DNA from: Cyanobacteriota bacterium
GTDB lineage: Bacteria > Cyanobacteriota > Cyanobacteriia > CACIAM-69d
Direction: 5' to 3'
DNA length: 64,000 bases
Assembly (NCBI GenBank): GCA_022402445.1
Contig: JAKRSF010000004.1
Coordinates: 319,876 to 383,875, forward strand
This document shows positions 27,291 to 34,785 of this stretch, piece by piece; the stretch's first letter is position 1, and each line of letters begins with the position of its first letter. Made by a program: the position numbers and the translations under genes. A model generated the notes under the pieces. The model did no database searches and was not told the origin of the DNA. It saw only the letters and a program-made list of their open reading frames with translations.

Positions 27291-28024
27291 GGGATGCGGG
27301 GACCGCCGTAGGCGGCTGGAACGAGGGGCAGGGTAGATCGGTCGGGTCCATCCTTCAGGATGCAGTACATTACGCAGGACCGGAAATGGGTTCAGGTCCA
27401 AACCCCAAGCCAAACGCCAAAACAATCCGTTGGCCGTCGGGGCGATCGCGGGTGGACCCTTGCTCAGCAATGTCGGTGCGATCGGGAAAATCCCTCAATA
27501 AAATTCTCGCCCTTGGGTCTGGAAATGGAAGCCGCACAGACCTCGGACGAAGGGCCAAAACCGCTAATTCATAAGGCTTTGGGGCCATGGCGGGGGAACC
27601 GGCCCAGACCCCCCTCACCCCCCACTGCGAAAATCATGATCTCAGCGGGGAACCTTTTCCGATTCCTGCGCGACAATGGAAGGGAGTAGTGGAGAGATGT
27701 GTCACCGTCGCAGGGGGGCCAATGTTCCTGAAGGAACCTGGGCGTCCCTGCTTTGCTTAGGGAGGTACTTGGCGGCGGGGTGGTCCAGATCGGCGACGCG
27801 ATCGCCCAGGGCCGTGCAACCCATCCTCCGCCAGAGCATCCCCACCAGCCCCCCCAGTTCCCAACTCGAAACCTTGATACCATAGGGACATCTTGGCGCT
27901 GGCCTAGGGCGCGCTGACCGCCTGTTGACGCCACAGGAAGCCCAGGGCGGCCGGTGGCAGTGCCCTACAGATCCCCCGGCCCCGCCAACCTTTCCCAACT
28001 CTCGCTGCTGTCTAGGACTAAGCC
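27291..28024. other. Intergenic region of about 730 bp with no recognised gene
   Basis: Both strands have short open frames but none shows a domain, coding bias or ribosome site. I looked for tRNA, RNase P RNA, tmRNA and SRP RNA signatures and found none. A small inverted repeat GTTCCTGAAGGAAC sits near 27725. If the downstream membrane protein starts at 28241, this gap is longer. Confidence 0.5.
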
Positions 28025-28981
28025 GTGGCCCATCAGGCATCTCCCCTCCGTCGGCCCCTGATCCAAACCGTTGAAGCCGTTGGGCTGGCGGTTGCTGCTG
28101 CGCGATCGCGCCACGGTCTGCGGTCCCTGACTGGCCCTGCTGAACGTGGGCGATCCGGGGCGGCCCGAAGGAGACCTAAGGGGACGGCTCCGGGGAGTTC
28201 TCGGCCCGCGATCGCCCCGAAAACCCTGGCGAAGGGATCGATGGCCTGGTTGCCCTGGGCGGGGGGCGGTTTAGCTTTTTTATTGCTGGATTGGAAACTG
28301 ACCGTGGCGATCGCCCTGGGGGGGGCCACGTCTACTGCCCTCAGCCGCCTCGGTGCCCAGGATTGGCGATCCATTGAGGGGCGGGCCGCGCGATCGCGCG
28401 ATCGGTGGCTGCGGGGGGCCAATGGCAAACTGCTGCTGACCGTCGGGGGCGGCAGCATCCTCGCCAGCACCCTCTACCTCTCTACGGCCATCTGGAGCGA
28501 ATCCCATAGCGGCTGGCTGGCGACGGAATCCCTCCTGCAGGGGGTCGCCATTACCGTCGCCCTAGCCCTGCTGCTGCGCCAGTGGTGCCAAGACGGCGAC
28601 AGTCGCCAGGAGGAGCGCTTTGCCCGCTGGATTGATGACCTGCGCCATCCGGACCCGGTGGCCCAACTGGCCGCCATCCGCCAAATCGGTCGCCTGGTGA
28701 CCCGCGATCGCCTCGATGCCGACTGCCGCGCGATCGCCGCCGACTGCCTCACCCTACTGCTGACCGGATCGAATCCCCTGGCGGCCCCGGTGCGCCATGC
28801 GGCCCTCGATACCCTTGCCCTGCTCGAACCGAGCCGCCGCCCCCGCGATCGGGGCACAGCCCCCACCCATCGTCCCGCCCCCCAGCGGCCCGCCCCAACG
28901 GCCCCCCTCACCCCCCTGCCGCCCCTGCCCCCGCGATCGGGGCAAAGCCCCCACCCATCGCCCCAGCCCGATCCGGAATAG
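28025..28981 (+). CDS. Membrane protein with helical-repeat domain, start uncertain
   Basis: Conserved-looking but unnamed protein. The GTG at 28025 gives 318 residues; an ATG at 28241 would give 246 and removes an Arg/Gly/Pro-rich N-terminus, and may be the true start. Membrane segments are WLPWAGGGLAFLLLDWKLTV, LLLTVGGGSILASTLYLSTA and ESLLQGVAITVALALLLRQW. A soluble helical domain follows (DPVAQLAAIRQIGRLVTRDR, APVRHAALDTLALL), resembling Armadillo/HEAT repeats. The last 45 residues are Pro/Arg/His-rich and come from two copies of an intergenic repeat. Function is unknown. Confidence 0.7.
   Translation: MAHQASPLRRPLIQTVEAVGLAVAAARSRHGLRSLTGPAERGRSGAARRRPKGTAPGSSRPAIAPKTLAKGSMAWLPWAGGGLAFLLLDWKLTVAIALGGATSTALSRLGAQDWRSIEGRAARSRDRWLRGANGKLLLTVGGGSILASTLYLSTAIWSESHSGWLATESLLQGVAITVALALLLRQWCQDGDSRQEERFARWIDDLRHPDPVAQLAAIRQIGRLVTRDRLDADCRAIAADCLTLLLTGSNPLAAPVRHAALDTLALLEPSRRPRDRGTAPTHRPAPQRPAPTAPLTPLPPLPPRSGQSPHPSPQPDPE
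28842..28876. repeat. Family R4 repeat, copy 1, inside a coding 3' end
   Basis: A 35-base sequence starting CCCGCGATCGGGGC and containing GCCCCCACCCATCG. It matches the copies at 28930 and 39586 with a few differences. The centre folds as GGGGC-aca-GCCCC. Here it is read as RPRDRGTAPTHRP. Confidence 0.8.
28930..28964. repeat. Family R4 repeat, copy 2, inside a coding 3' end
   Basis: Second 35-base copy (CCCGCGATCGGGGCAAAGCC, then CCCACCCATCGCCCC). It is read in a different frame from copy 1, giving PRSGQSPHPSPQ. It ends 17 bases before the stop of the membrane-protein gene. Confidence 0.8.
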
Positions 28982-29459
28982 CCCCAGGGCCAGCGGCCCC
29001 GCCCCCCGCAACCCCCTTTGCGAACAATTACTGAGCCGCCGCCGCCCAGAACCCACGGTCTATACGGAATTGTGCTAGAACGACAGCAGGGGAGAAGCAG
29101 CCTGTGACCGTCCAGCACCATCGCAAACATCCGAGAATCCTGACTTTCCGCCTGCAACATTTATTTGCACCGGCAAGCCATGGCCACCCTCGCCGTTGCC
29201 ATCATTTGATCCTGGGGAAGATTAGAAAACTTGCTGGACCAACTTCAGCCAAAATCCGTAAGACAGGCTACAGTTTAGTGGGCTATTTTTCAGATCCGAC
29301 GCTATCCTGTAACGAACGGGCCACGCCCACCGAGGGTGATAATCTCCCACGCCGGGAGCCCTTGGATGCCTTCTGCGCTCAACATTTGTCCCGCGCAGTC
29401 TAGCAACCCGAACATTCAGCACACAGCCAATCATTAGTAAGGAGTAAGAGGAACGCGGC
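28982..29459. other. Long upstream region of sigA
   Basis: About 480 bp lie between the membrane-protein stop and the sigA start. GTAAGGAGTAAGAGG near the end is the sigA ribosome site. The base composition becomes more AT-rich after 29200, as expected for a promoter region, but I could not fix a convincing -35/-10 pair. A 99-codon frame at 29104-29403 has no features of a real gene. Confidence 0.5.
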
Positions 29460-30653
29460 ATGACCCAGGTCACAACCGTACTCAAAGGTATCGCCAAGTC
29501 GCCGACAAACAGCAAGAAAGCTGTCAGCATCGACAGTGAAGAGCTGTTTAACGGTGGCGATGACGATCGCGACGACTATGATGGCGACCTGCGTGAAGAC
29601 GCGGATGATGAGGACGTCGAGCTAGAGGCGGATGCGGAAGGCACCGTGGCCGACAAGGGGGCTAAGGGTGCGGCGGCGCGGCGACGGGCGGCGGCGAAGA
29701 AGAAGCACTACACGGAAGATTCAATCCGGCTCTACCTCCAGGAAATTGGCCGCATTCGTCTCCTGCGGGCGGATGAGGAGATTGAACTGGCCCGTAAAAT
29801 CGCGGACCTGCTGGAACTGGAGCGGGTGCGGGAGCAGATGGTGGAGGATCTCGGCCGCGAACCGAGTGATCGCGAGTGGGCCCAGGCGGTGGAGATGGGC
29901 GATCGCGAGTTCCGCCGCCGTCTCCAGCTCGGCCGCCGCGCCAAGGACAAGATGGTGCAGTCGAACCTGCGCTTGGTGGTGTCGATCGCCAAGAAATATA
30001 TGAACCGGGGCCTGTCGTTCCAGGATTTGATCCAGGAGGGCAGCCTGGGCCTCATTCGCGCGGCGGAGAAGTTTGACCACGAAAAGGGTTATAAATTCTC
30101 GACCTACGCCACCTGGTGGATCCGTCAGGCGATTACCCGCGCGATCGCGGACCAGTCCCGCACGATCCGGCTGCCGGTCCATCTGTACGAAACCATTTCG
30201 CGCATCAAGAAAACCACCAAGCTCCTGTCCCAGGAAATGGGCCGCAAGCCGACGGAGGAGGAAATCGCCACGCGGATGGAGATGACCATCGAGAAGTTGC
30301 GGTTTATCGCCAAGTCCGCCCAGTTGCCGATTTCCCTGGAAACGCCCATCGGTAAGGAAGAGGATTCCCGCCTCGGGGATTTTATTGAATCGGATGGGGA
30401 AACGCCGGAAGATCAGGTGGCGAAGAACCTGCTGCGGGAGGATCTCGAAAGCGTTCTAGATACCCTCAGCCCCCGGGAGCGCGATGTGCTGCGCCTGCGC
30501 TATGGCCTGGATGATGGCCGCATGAAGACCCTCGAAGAAATCGGCCAGATCTTCAATGTGACCCGGGAGCGGATCCGTCAGATCGAGGCGAAGGCCCTGC
30601 GGAAGCTGCGCCACCCGAACCGCAACAGCATCCTCAAGGAATACATTCGGTAG
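29460..30653 (+). CDS. sigA: Primary RNA polymerase sigma factor, SigA/RpoD group 1
   Basis: Housekeeping sigma-70 factor, 397 residues. An acidic N-terminal segment (about 33-60) and a basic one (about 74-82) precede region 1.2 ([20 protein letters not shown]). Region 2 includes [20 protein letters not shown] and [20 protein letters not shown], the -10 recognition and melting helix. Region 3 has [16 protein letters not shown], and region 4 [20 protein letters not shown] then [20 protein letters not shown], the -35 helix-turn-helix. The last codon CGG and stop TAG lie within a dispersed repeat that starts CGGTAGGGTGCGTTCG. Confidence 0.97.
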   Translation: MTQVTTVLKGIAKSPTNSKKAVSIDSEELFNGGDDDRDDYDGDLREDADDEDVELEADAEGTVADKGAKGAAARRRAAAKKKHYTEDSIRLYLQEIGRIRLLRADEEIELARKIADLLELERVREQMVEDLGREPSDREWAQAVEMGDREFRRRLQLGRRAKDKMVQSNLRLVVSIAKKYMNRGLSFQDLIQEGSLGLIRAAEKFDHEKGYKFSTYATWWIRQAITRAIADQSRTIRLPVHLYETISRIKKTTKLLSQEMGRKPTEEEIATRMEMTIEKLRFIAKSAQLPISLETPIGKEEDSRLGDFIESDGETPEDQVAKNLLREDLESVLDTLSPRERDVLRLRYGLDDGRMKTLEEIGQIFNVTRERIRQIEAKALRKLRHPNRNSILKEYIR

Positions 30654-30891
30654 GGTGCGTTCGCCAACCTAAAACCCTGCCGTAACGTCGCTTCTGCGAA
30701 CGCACCGACACCGTATCCATGGGCCGGTGCGTTTTGCTAGGGACCGGCTTATTTGGGGGGCATCGATGGGTTTGGCTCGGCGCGATCGCCTTGATCCTGG
30801 GTGGCCGGTGCGTTCGGAATAGAATAGCCGGTGCGTTCGGAATAGAGAAATGGTCGCGGGATTTGAAAGCGTACCGAACGCACCCTACCGG
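30648..30891. repeat. Family R1 palindromic repeat, copy A, overlapping the sigA stop
   Basis: A 244 bp element with inverted ends CGGTAGGGTGCGTTCG and CGAACGCACCCTACCG. Internal arms are GCGAACGCACCGAC near 30695 and two direct copies of GCCGGTGCGTTCGGAATAGA near 30803 and 30828. It can form paired hairpins. Family copies occur at 34638 and 37066. Confidence 0.85.
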
Positions 30892-30980
30892 GGTTCCTCT
30901 GCCTTGATGGGTGGGGGAATTTTTTTGGATGGGCGATCAATCGCGGCCTTGAACGGGCAAAAACTTGGCAAAAATCAGGC

Positions 30981-31010
30981 AAAAAAATTGGGAGCCGGAA
31001 CCGCTCCCAA
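30981..31010 (-). terminator. Minus-strand intrinsic terminator between sigA and aroE
   Basis: Read on the minus strand, TTGGGAGC (31010-31003) pairs with GCTCCCAA (30995-30988) around a 7-base loop, followed by seven T (30987-30981). No T-run exists on the plus side, so it ends a minus-strand transcript, yet no known minus-strand gene lies upstream. Confidence 0.75.
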
Positions 31011-31048
31011 CACCTGACTTTAGAGACCTTAGAGACTAGAGAGGTTAG

Positions 31049-31114
31049 TTAAAACTCATGGGCACCGACCGGTGCGGCCATGGGGCTCGAACTAAGTTCT
31101 AGGGTTTGTTCCAT
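31049..31114 (-). CDS. Possible micro-ORF of 21 residues
   Basis: ATG at 31114 to TAA at 31049 encodes a 21-residue hydrophilic peptide starting MEQTLELSSSPMAAP and ending GAHEF. No ribosome site fits because the predicted transcript starts only about five bases upstream. It lies inside a complete small transcription unit. I recognise no homologue, and chance is a real possibility for a frame this short. Confidence 0.25.
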   Translation of the reverse strand: MEQTLELSSSPMAAPVGAHEF

Positions 31115-31125
31115 GTTTGTAAATT

Positions 31126-31154
31126 AATGTAACAAAGAATTGACGCAGAGGCAA
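31126..31154 (-). promoter_or_regulatory. Candidate promoter for the small minus-strand unit
   Basis: On the minus strand TTGCCT (31154-31149) and TACATT (31131-31126) are spaced by 17 bases. Each hexamer matches consensus at four of six positions. Transcription would begin near 31119 and run to the terminator at 30981. Confidence 0.4.
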
Positions 31155-31160
31155 GGGGCA

Positions 31161-32078
31161 ATGGATATGGGTGCAGGTTTGGGGGTGTCTGGGGCGGCGG
31201 GGATGCCGCTGGTGCTGGGAACGACGAAGCTGTTGGGGGTGATTGGGGACCCGATCGCCCATTCCCTGTCGCCGGTGATGCACAACCGGGCGATCGCGGC
31301 GCTGGGGGCGGATTTTGTCTATGTGGCATTTCCGATCGCGGCGGCGGATTTGGATGTGGCGATCGCGGGGTTCCGGGCCTGCGGCGTGGTGGGCTTTAGC
31401 GTGACGATTCCCCACAAGCGATCGATTATGCCCCTGCTGACGGCGGTGGCGGACGAGGCGGCGGCGTTGGGGGCGGTGAATACGGTGTGGTGGGACGGGG
31501 CCATCAATGGCTGGCGCGGCACGAATACGGATGTGGCGGGGCTGATGGGGCCGCTGCAATCCCTGCGATCGCGCTGGACCGGTGAGGTGGCGACGGTGTT
31601 GGGCTGTGGCGGGGCGGCCCGGGCAGCGATCGCGGCGTGCCAAAAGCTGGGGTTTGATCGGGTGCGGCTGGTGGGGCGCAACGAGGCCCAGCGATCAGCC
31701 ATTCAGACGGATTTTCTGCCGCCGAATCCCCTGGCCTGCACCATTGATGGGTTTGGCTGGGACGCGATCGCGGCGGCCCTGGATGGGGCGGCCCTGGTGG
31801 TGAACGCTACGCCCGTCGGGATGCACCCCCATGGGGACGATTCACCCCTTGCGCCGGAGCTATGGAGCCATCCCCAGGCCGGGGCGATCGCCTATGACCT
31901 GATCTATAACCCCCGCCCCACGCAATTTTTGAAGGATGCCCAGGGGGCCGGTCTCACCGCGATCGATGGCCTAGAAATGTTGGCCGGTCAGGGGGCCGCC
32001 GCCCTGTCCATTTGGCTCGGGCAACCGGCTCCGCTGGCGGTGATGCGTCAGGCCCTGATCGACCATTTGGGCGCTTGA
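31161..32078 (+). CDS. aroE: Shikimate dehydrogenase
   Basis: NADPH-dependent reduction of 3-dehydroshikimate to shikimate in aromatic amino acid synthesis. The ATG at 31161 follows AGGGG; the frame is open to a TTG 21 bp upstream. LLGVIGDPIAHSLSPVMHNR is the substrate-binding N-terminus. The catalytic Lys is in FSVTIPHKRSIMP, and GALGAVNT-like EAAALGAVNTVWW and GTNTDVAGLM follow. VLGCGGAARAAIAACQKLG is the NADP loop, with NATPVGMHP and DLIYNPRPTQFL in the C-terminal half. The 305-residue length is normal. A perfect palindrome lies about 80 bp downstream. Confidence 0.96.
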   Translation: MDMGAGLGVSGAAGMPLVLGTTKLLGVIGDPIAHSLSPVMHNRAIAALGADFVYVAFPIAAADLDVAIAGFRACGVVGFSVTIPHKRSIMPLLTAVADEAAALGAVNTVWWDGAINGWRGTNTDVAGLMGPLQSLRSRWTGEVATVLGCGGAARAAIAACQKLGFDRVRLVGRNEAQRSAIQTDFLPPNPLACTIDGFGWDAIAAALDGAALVVNATPVGMHPHGDDSPLAPELWSHPQAGAIAYDLIYNPRPTQFLKDAQGAGLTAIDGLEMLAGQGAAALSIWLGQPAPLAVMRQALIDHLGA

Positions 32079-32159
32079 TGGGCGGTTGATCGGCGCTTGA
32101 TGATGATGTGCTGCTTGGCCTAAAGGCGTGTCGTCAAATGCCCCCCGATCCCTTGAAGA

Positions 32160-32179
32160 CAAGGGGCTTAAGCCCCTTG
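32160..32179. repeat. Palindromic repeat family R3, copy 1, after aroE
   Basis: CAAGGGGCTTAAGCCCCTTG is a perfect 20-base palindrome, preceded by GA. A close relative lies at 45277. It may help end the aroE transcript, though there is no T-run. Confidence 0.75.
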
Positions 32180-32236
32180 CCCCCGTCGGCCCGATTCAAG
32201 ATGTCGCAAGGGTTTCAGCCCAATGGACGCCAGCCC

Positions 32237-33874
32237 CTAACCCAGAGCTTGCAGGAGCAGGCGCGGGGCGGGCAGGATAATCGCCATCAAAATCATCAGG
32301 GCCACCAGCCCCAGGAAGTCGCGGCCATTGTCCAGGGGCGACACATCGTTGAGGGCGGGGCGATCGACCGACGGCATGAAGAACAGCAGCAGGGCCAGGG
32401 GCAAAAATTCATTGCGGGCGAAGGCCAGCACCAGCACCGCCAGCCGCGCCACCTGGCCGACGATCGCGCCGGTCCGTTGCCCCAACATCGCATGGACGAT
32501 GCGGCCCCCATCCAACTGGCCGATGGGCAGCAAATGCAGCGCCGCCAGCCACAGGCCCGCATAGCCCGCGATCGCGAGGGGATGCAGATCAATGGCCCGC
32601 CCCAGGTTCAGGGCATCCCCCAGGGCCAGCTTGGCCGCCAGGGCGATCGCGGCGGAATAGTGCGGATCCAGGGCATTGACATTGAGCAAACTGGCGGTTT
32701 CCGCTTCGAGGGGAATTGTCCGCGACAGGCTCAGGCCCCACACCAGCAGCGGCAACGACACCACCAACCCCGCCAGCGGCCCCGCGATCGCCGTATCAAA
32801 GAGGGCGCGGCGGTTCGGGGCCGGGGACTGCTGCTGGGCGTAGGCCCCCAGGGTGCCCAAAAAGGCGGGCAGGGGGATAAACAGGGGCGGGGCCATCTGG
32901 ATATGGTGGCGGCGGGCGGCGAAATAGTGGGCGAGTTCATGGATCCCCACCACCGCCAGCATCGCGATCGCGTAGGCCACGCCCCCCCGCAGGGTTTGGG
33001 GATCAACGCGCCCCGAAGCCTGCGCCGCCGCCGGGTTCACCAGGGCCACCCCCGCCAGGGTCAGGGTCAAGAAGGTCGCCATCAGCAGCGTCAATGCCCA
33101 GGCCCCCGTGCGCTCGGGCGTTGCTCGGACGGGGGCCGGTTGGGTCGCCAGGGCGAGGGCAATCTCCTCTGCGGTGGTTGGTTCAGGGGTGGGTGCGCCC
33201 TGTGCCGCAGGGATGGGGGTTGCGGCTGCCGCGATCGCGGTGGGATTGGGCACGAGGGCAAAGAAGGGTTTGCCGTTTTTCCCCTCCTGAAACACCAGCA
33301 AAAAGCGATCGCTAAACCGCTGGCGGATATTATCTAAAACCGTTTCGTAGGCTTTTTCAGGGTTGGCGCGCAACTGGCCGTAGCAGATGGCCGCCTGGGG
33401 ACGATGTTCGATCGACCGTAAATAAAACACCGACCAGGGGAAACAATCCTGCAATTCCTGTTCATCGGAGCGATCGAGCAGGCGGGTTTTGGGCAGCCGA
33501 CTCGCCGCCGCCAGGGCCAAGGCTTCCAGGGGCGAGGCCGGATCGGCACTGACCGTATCGCCGCGATCGCCCGCCGCCGCACCTTCCTCCGTTGAATTTT
33601 GGGCTGAATTTTGGGCGCGATCGCTCGGATTCGGCCCCCGGCCCCGCTGCACCAAAAAGATATAGAGCAGCGGACAGAGGACAAAAGGTGGCACGGCCAG
33701 ATAGGGCGGCACCGGCTGATCGGCCCCGTGGATCAATCCCCAGGCGGTCCAGATGAAGGCGGGCGTCATCATCACCAGCCACAGCAGCCAAACCGGTGTG
33801 CGGGTCAGTCCCTGCACACTCTGCCGGACAATAAAATAAGCAAACAATCCAACCAGCAACAGCCAAACAATCAT
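32237..33874 (-). CDS. Site-2-type membrane metalloprotease (M50 family)
   Basis: Intramembrane zinc protease of the S2P/EGY type, 545 residues from the ATG at 33874; a TTG 15 bp upstream is less likely. The N-terminus has two membrane helices. A soluble domain follows (about 100-235; EQELQDCFPWSVFYLRSIEH, GKNGKPFFALVPNP). The catalytic core is IAMLAVVGIHELAHYFAARR with HELAH and the second metal motif LLPIGQLDGGRIVHAMLGQ. Cyanobacterial and chloroplast members have this layout. Only three bases separate its ATG from that of the divergent MBL-fold gene. Confidence 0.93.
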   Translation of the reverse strand: MIVWLLLVGLFAYFIVRQSVQGLTRTPVWLLWLVMMTPAFIWTAWGLIHGADQPVPPYLAVPPFVLCPLLYIFLVQRGRGPNPSDRAQNSAQNSTEEGAAAGDRGDTVSADPASPLEALALAAASRLPKTRLLDRSDEQELQDCFPWSVFYLRSIEHRPQAAICYGQLRANPEKAYETVLDNIRQRFSDRFLLVFQEGKNGKPFFALVPNPTAIAAAATPIPAAQGAPTPEPTTAEEIALALATQPAPVRATPERTGAWALTLLMATFLTLTLAGVALVNPAAAQASGRVDPQTLRGGVAYAIAMLAVVGIHELAHYFAARRHHIQMAPPLFIPLPAFLGTLGAYAQQQSPAPNRRALFDTAIAGPLAGLVVSLPLLVWGLSLSRTIPLEAETASLLNVNALDPHYSAAIALAAKLALGDALNLGRAIDLHPLAIAGYAGLWLAALHLLPIGQLDGGRIVHAMLGQRTGAIVGQVARLAVLVLAFARNEFLPLALLLFFMPSVDRPALNDVSPLDNGRDFLGLVALMILMAIILPAPRLLLQALG

Positions 33875-33877
33875 TTC

Positions 33878-34573
33878 ATGCCCAAGCAACCCCAGGCTGC
33901 CTTTGAGTCGGTCTTTGCGTTTCCGCCCAATCGAGATACCCTCGGCGGCACCGCCTATCTCATTGTAGAAAATGACAGCGCCGGGGCCGGGAATGTTTTG
34001 ATCGATAGTCCCCCCTGGAATGAGGAAACCCAGTCATTTCTAGAGCGCCATGGGGGCATTCGCGCTTGGGTGCTGACCCATCGCGGGGCGATCGCGCCCC
34101 TCAAAACCATCCGCGAGATCGTGGCGGCGACGGGCTGCCAACCGACAATCCAGGAACAGGAGGCGTATCTTTTAGCAGATGTGCCGCGCCACACGTTCCA
34201 GCATGAACAGGTCCTGGGCGATCGCGTTCGGGTGATCTGGACTCCGGGCCATTCCCCTGGATCGTCCTGTGTCTATTTCCGCGATCGCGGCGGCATTCTC
34301 TTTAGCGGTCGGCACCTGCTGCCCACGCCCCAGGGCCACATCGGCCCCGCCTACACGGCCAATACGTTCCATTGGTGGCGGCAACTGCGCAGCATCGCCC
34401 ACCTGCGCCAAACCCTCGGGGAAGATTCCCTGGCCTATCTCTGTCCCGGCGCGCGGGTCGGGTTCCTGCGGGGACGCCACTGGGTAGACCGGGCCTGGGA
34501 GAGGCTCACCGCGATCGATCTGGAGGCGGCTAAGCTCGATCCGCTCCAGGCGGTTTCTGCACCCATTCCCTAA
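33878..34573 (+). CDS. MBL-fold protein with degenerate metal site
   Basis: Metallo-beta-lactamase-fold protein of 231 residues starting MPKQPQAAFESVFAFPPNRD. Strand GGTAYLIVENDSAGAGNVLI is the usual first block. Where active members have HxHxDH the sequence is VLTHRGAIAPLKTIREI: only the first His is kept. The later TPGHSPGSSCVYFRDRGGIL and FSGRHLLPT blocks are intact in shape, although the metal Asp in the second is replaced. Catalysis is therefore doubtful. It is head-to-head with the M50 protease, so either promoter must lie inside the neighbouring gene. Confidence 0.82.
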   Translation: MPKQPQAAFESVFAFPPNRDTLGGTAYLIVENDSAGAGNVLIDSPPWNEETQSFLERHGGIRAWVLTHRGAIAPLKTIREIVAATGCQPTIQEQEAYLLADVPRHTFQHEQVLGDRVRVIWTPGHSPGSSCVYFRDRGGILFSGRHLLPTPQGHIGPAYTANTFHWWRQLRSIAHLRQTLGEDSLAYLCPGARVGFLRGRHWVDRAWERLTAIDLEAAKLDPLQAVSAPIP

Positions 34574-34637
34574 TCAAAACAATAAAAACGGCGGTGGGGC
34601 GCGATCGGCAATCTCCAAATCCACGCGATCATGATGG

Positions 34638-34773
34638 CATTCCGAACGCACCGACAACCCCGAATTCAACGCGATCGCGCCCCTGAAAAAACACCGACCA
34701 TGGCGACAGGGCGCAGTGCGTTCGCATTAGCAACATCGCCGTAAAATTAAGCCGTTGCGAACGCACCCTACCG
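34638..34773. repeat. Family R1 repeat, copy B, truncated and inverted
   Basis: Right end GCGAACGCACCCTACCG (34757-34773) is the standard terminus. GTGCGTTCGC near 34716 pairs with it, and TCCGAACGCACCGAC near 34641 is the far internal arm. The opposite terminal arm is missing. It fills the convergent gap between the MBL-fold gene and the GH57 gene. Confidence 0.75.
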
Positions 34774-34785
34774 CCGGATTGTTGG

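Larger units (their letters stand above)
30981..31119 (-). ncRNA. Candidate small RNA of about 140 nt
   Basis: A short minus-strand unit is bounded by a promoter-like pair at 31154-31126 and the terminator at 31010-30981. A hairpin GCACCG-GT-CGGTGC lies in the middle, around 31062-31075, followed by a run of TCTCTA-type repeats. A 21-codon frame begins about five bases after the predicted start, so it could equally be a near-leaderless mRNA. No Rfam family that I know fits. Confidence 0.4.

Noticed and set aside
27291-28024. Housekeeping RNA (RNase P RNA, tmRNA, SRP RNA or 6S RNA)
   Set aside because: None of the signature sequences was found, and no long closing stem was evident.
29104-29403. 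99-codon frame upstream of sigA
   Set aside because: No ribosome site, His/Arg-rich without domain, and it covers the probable sigA promoter region.
32108-33337. 409-codon plus-strand frame opposite the M50 protease
   Set aside because: Antisense to a gene with HELAH and LDGG motifs; product is Gln/Arg/His-rich without domains.
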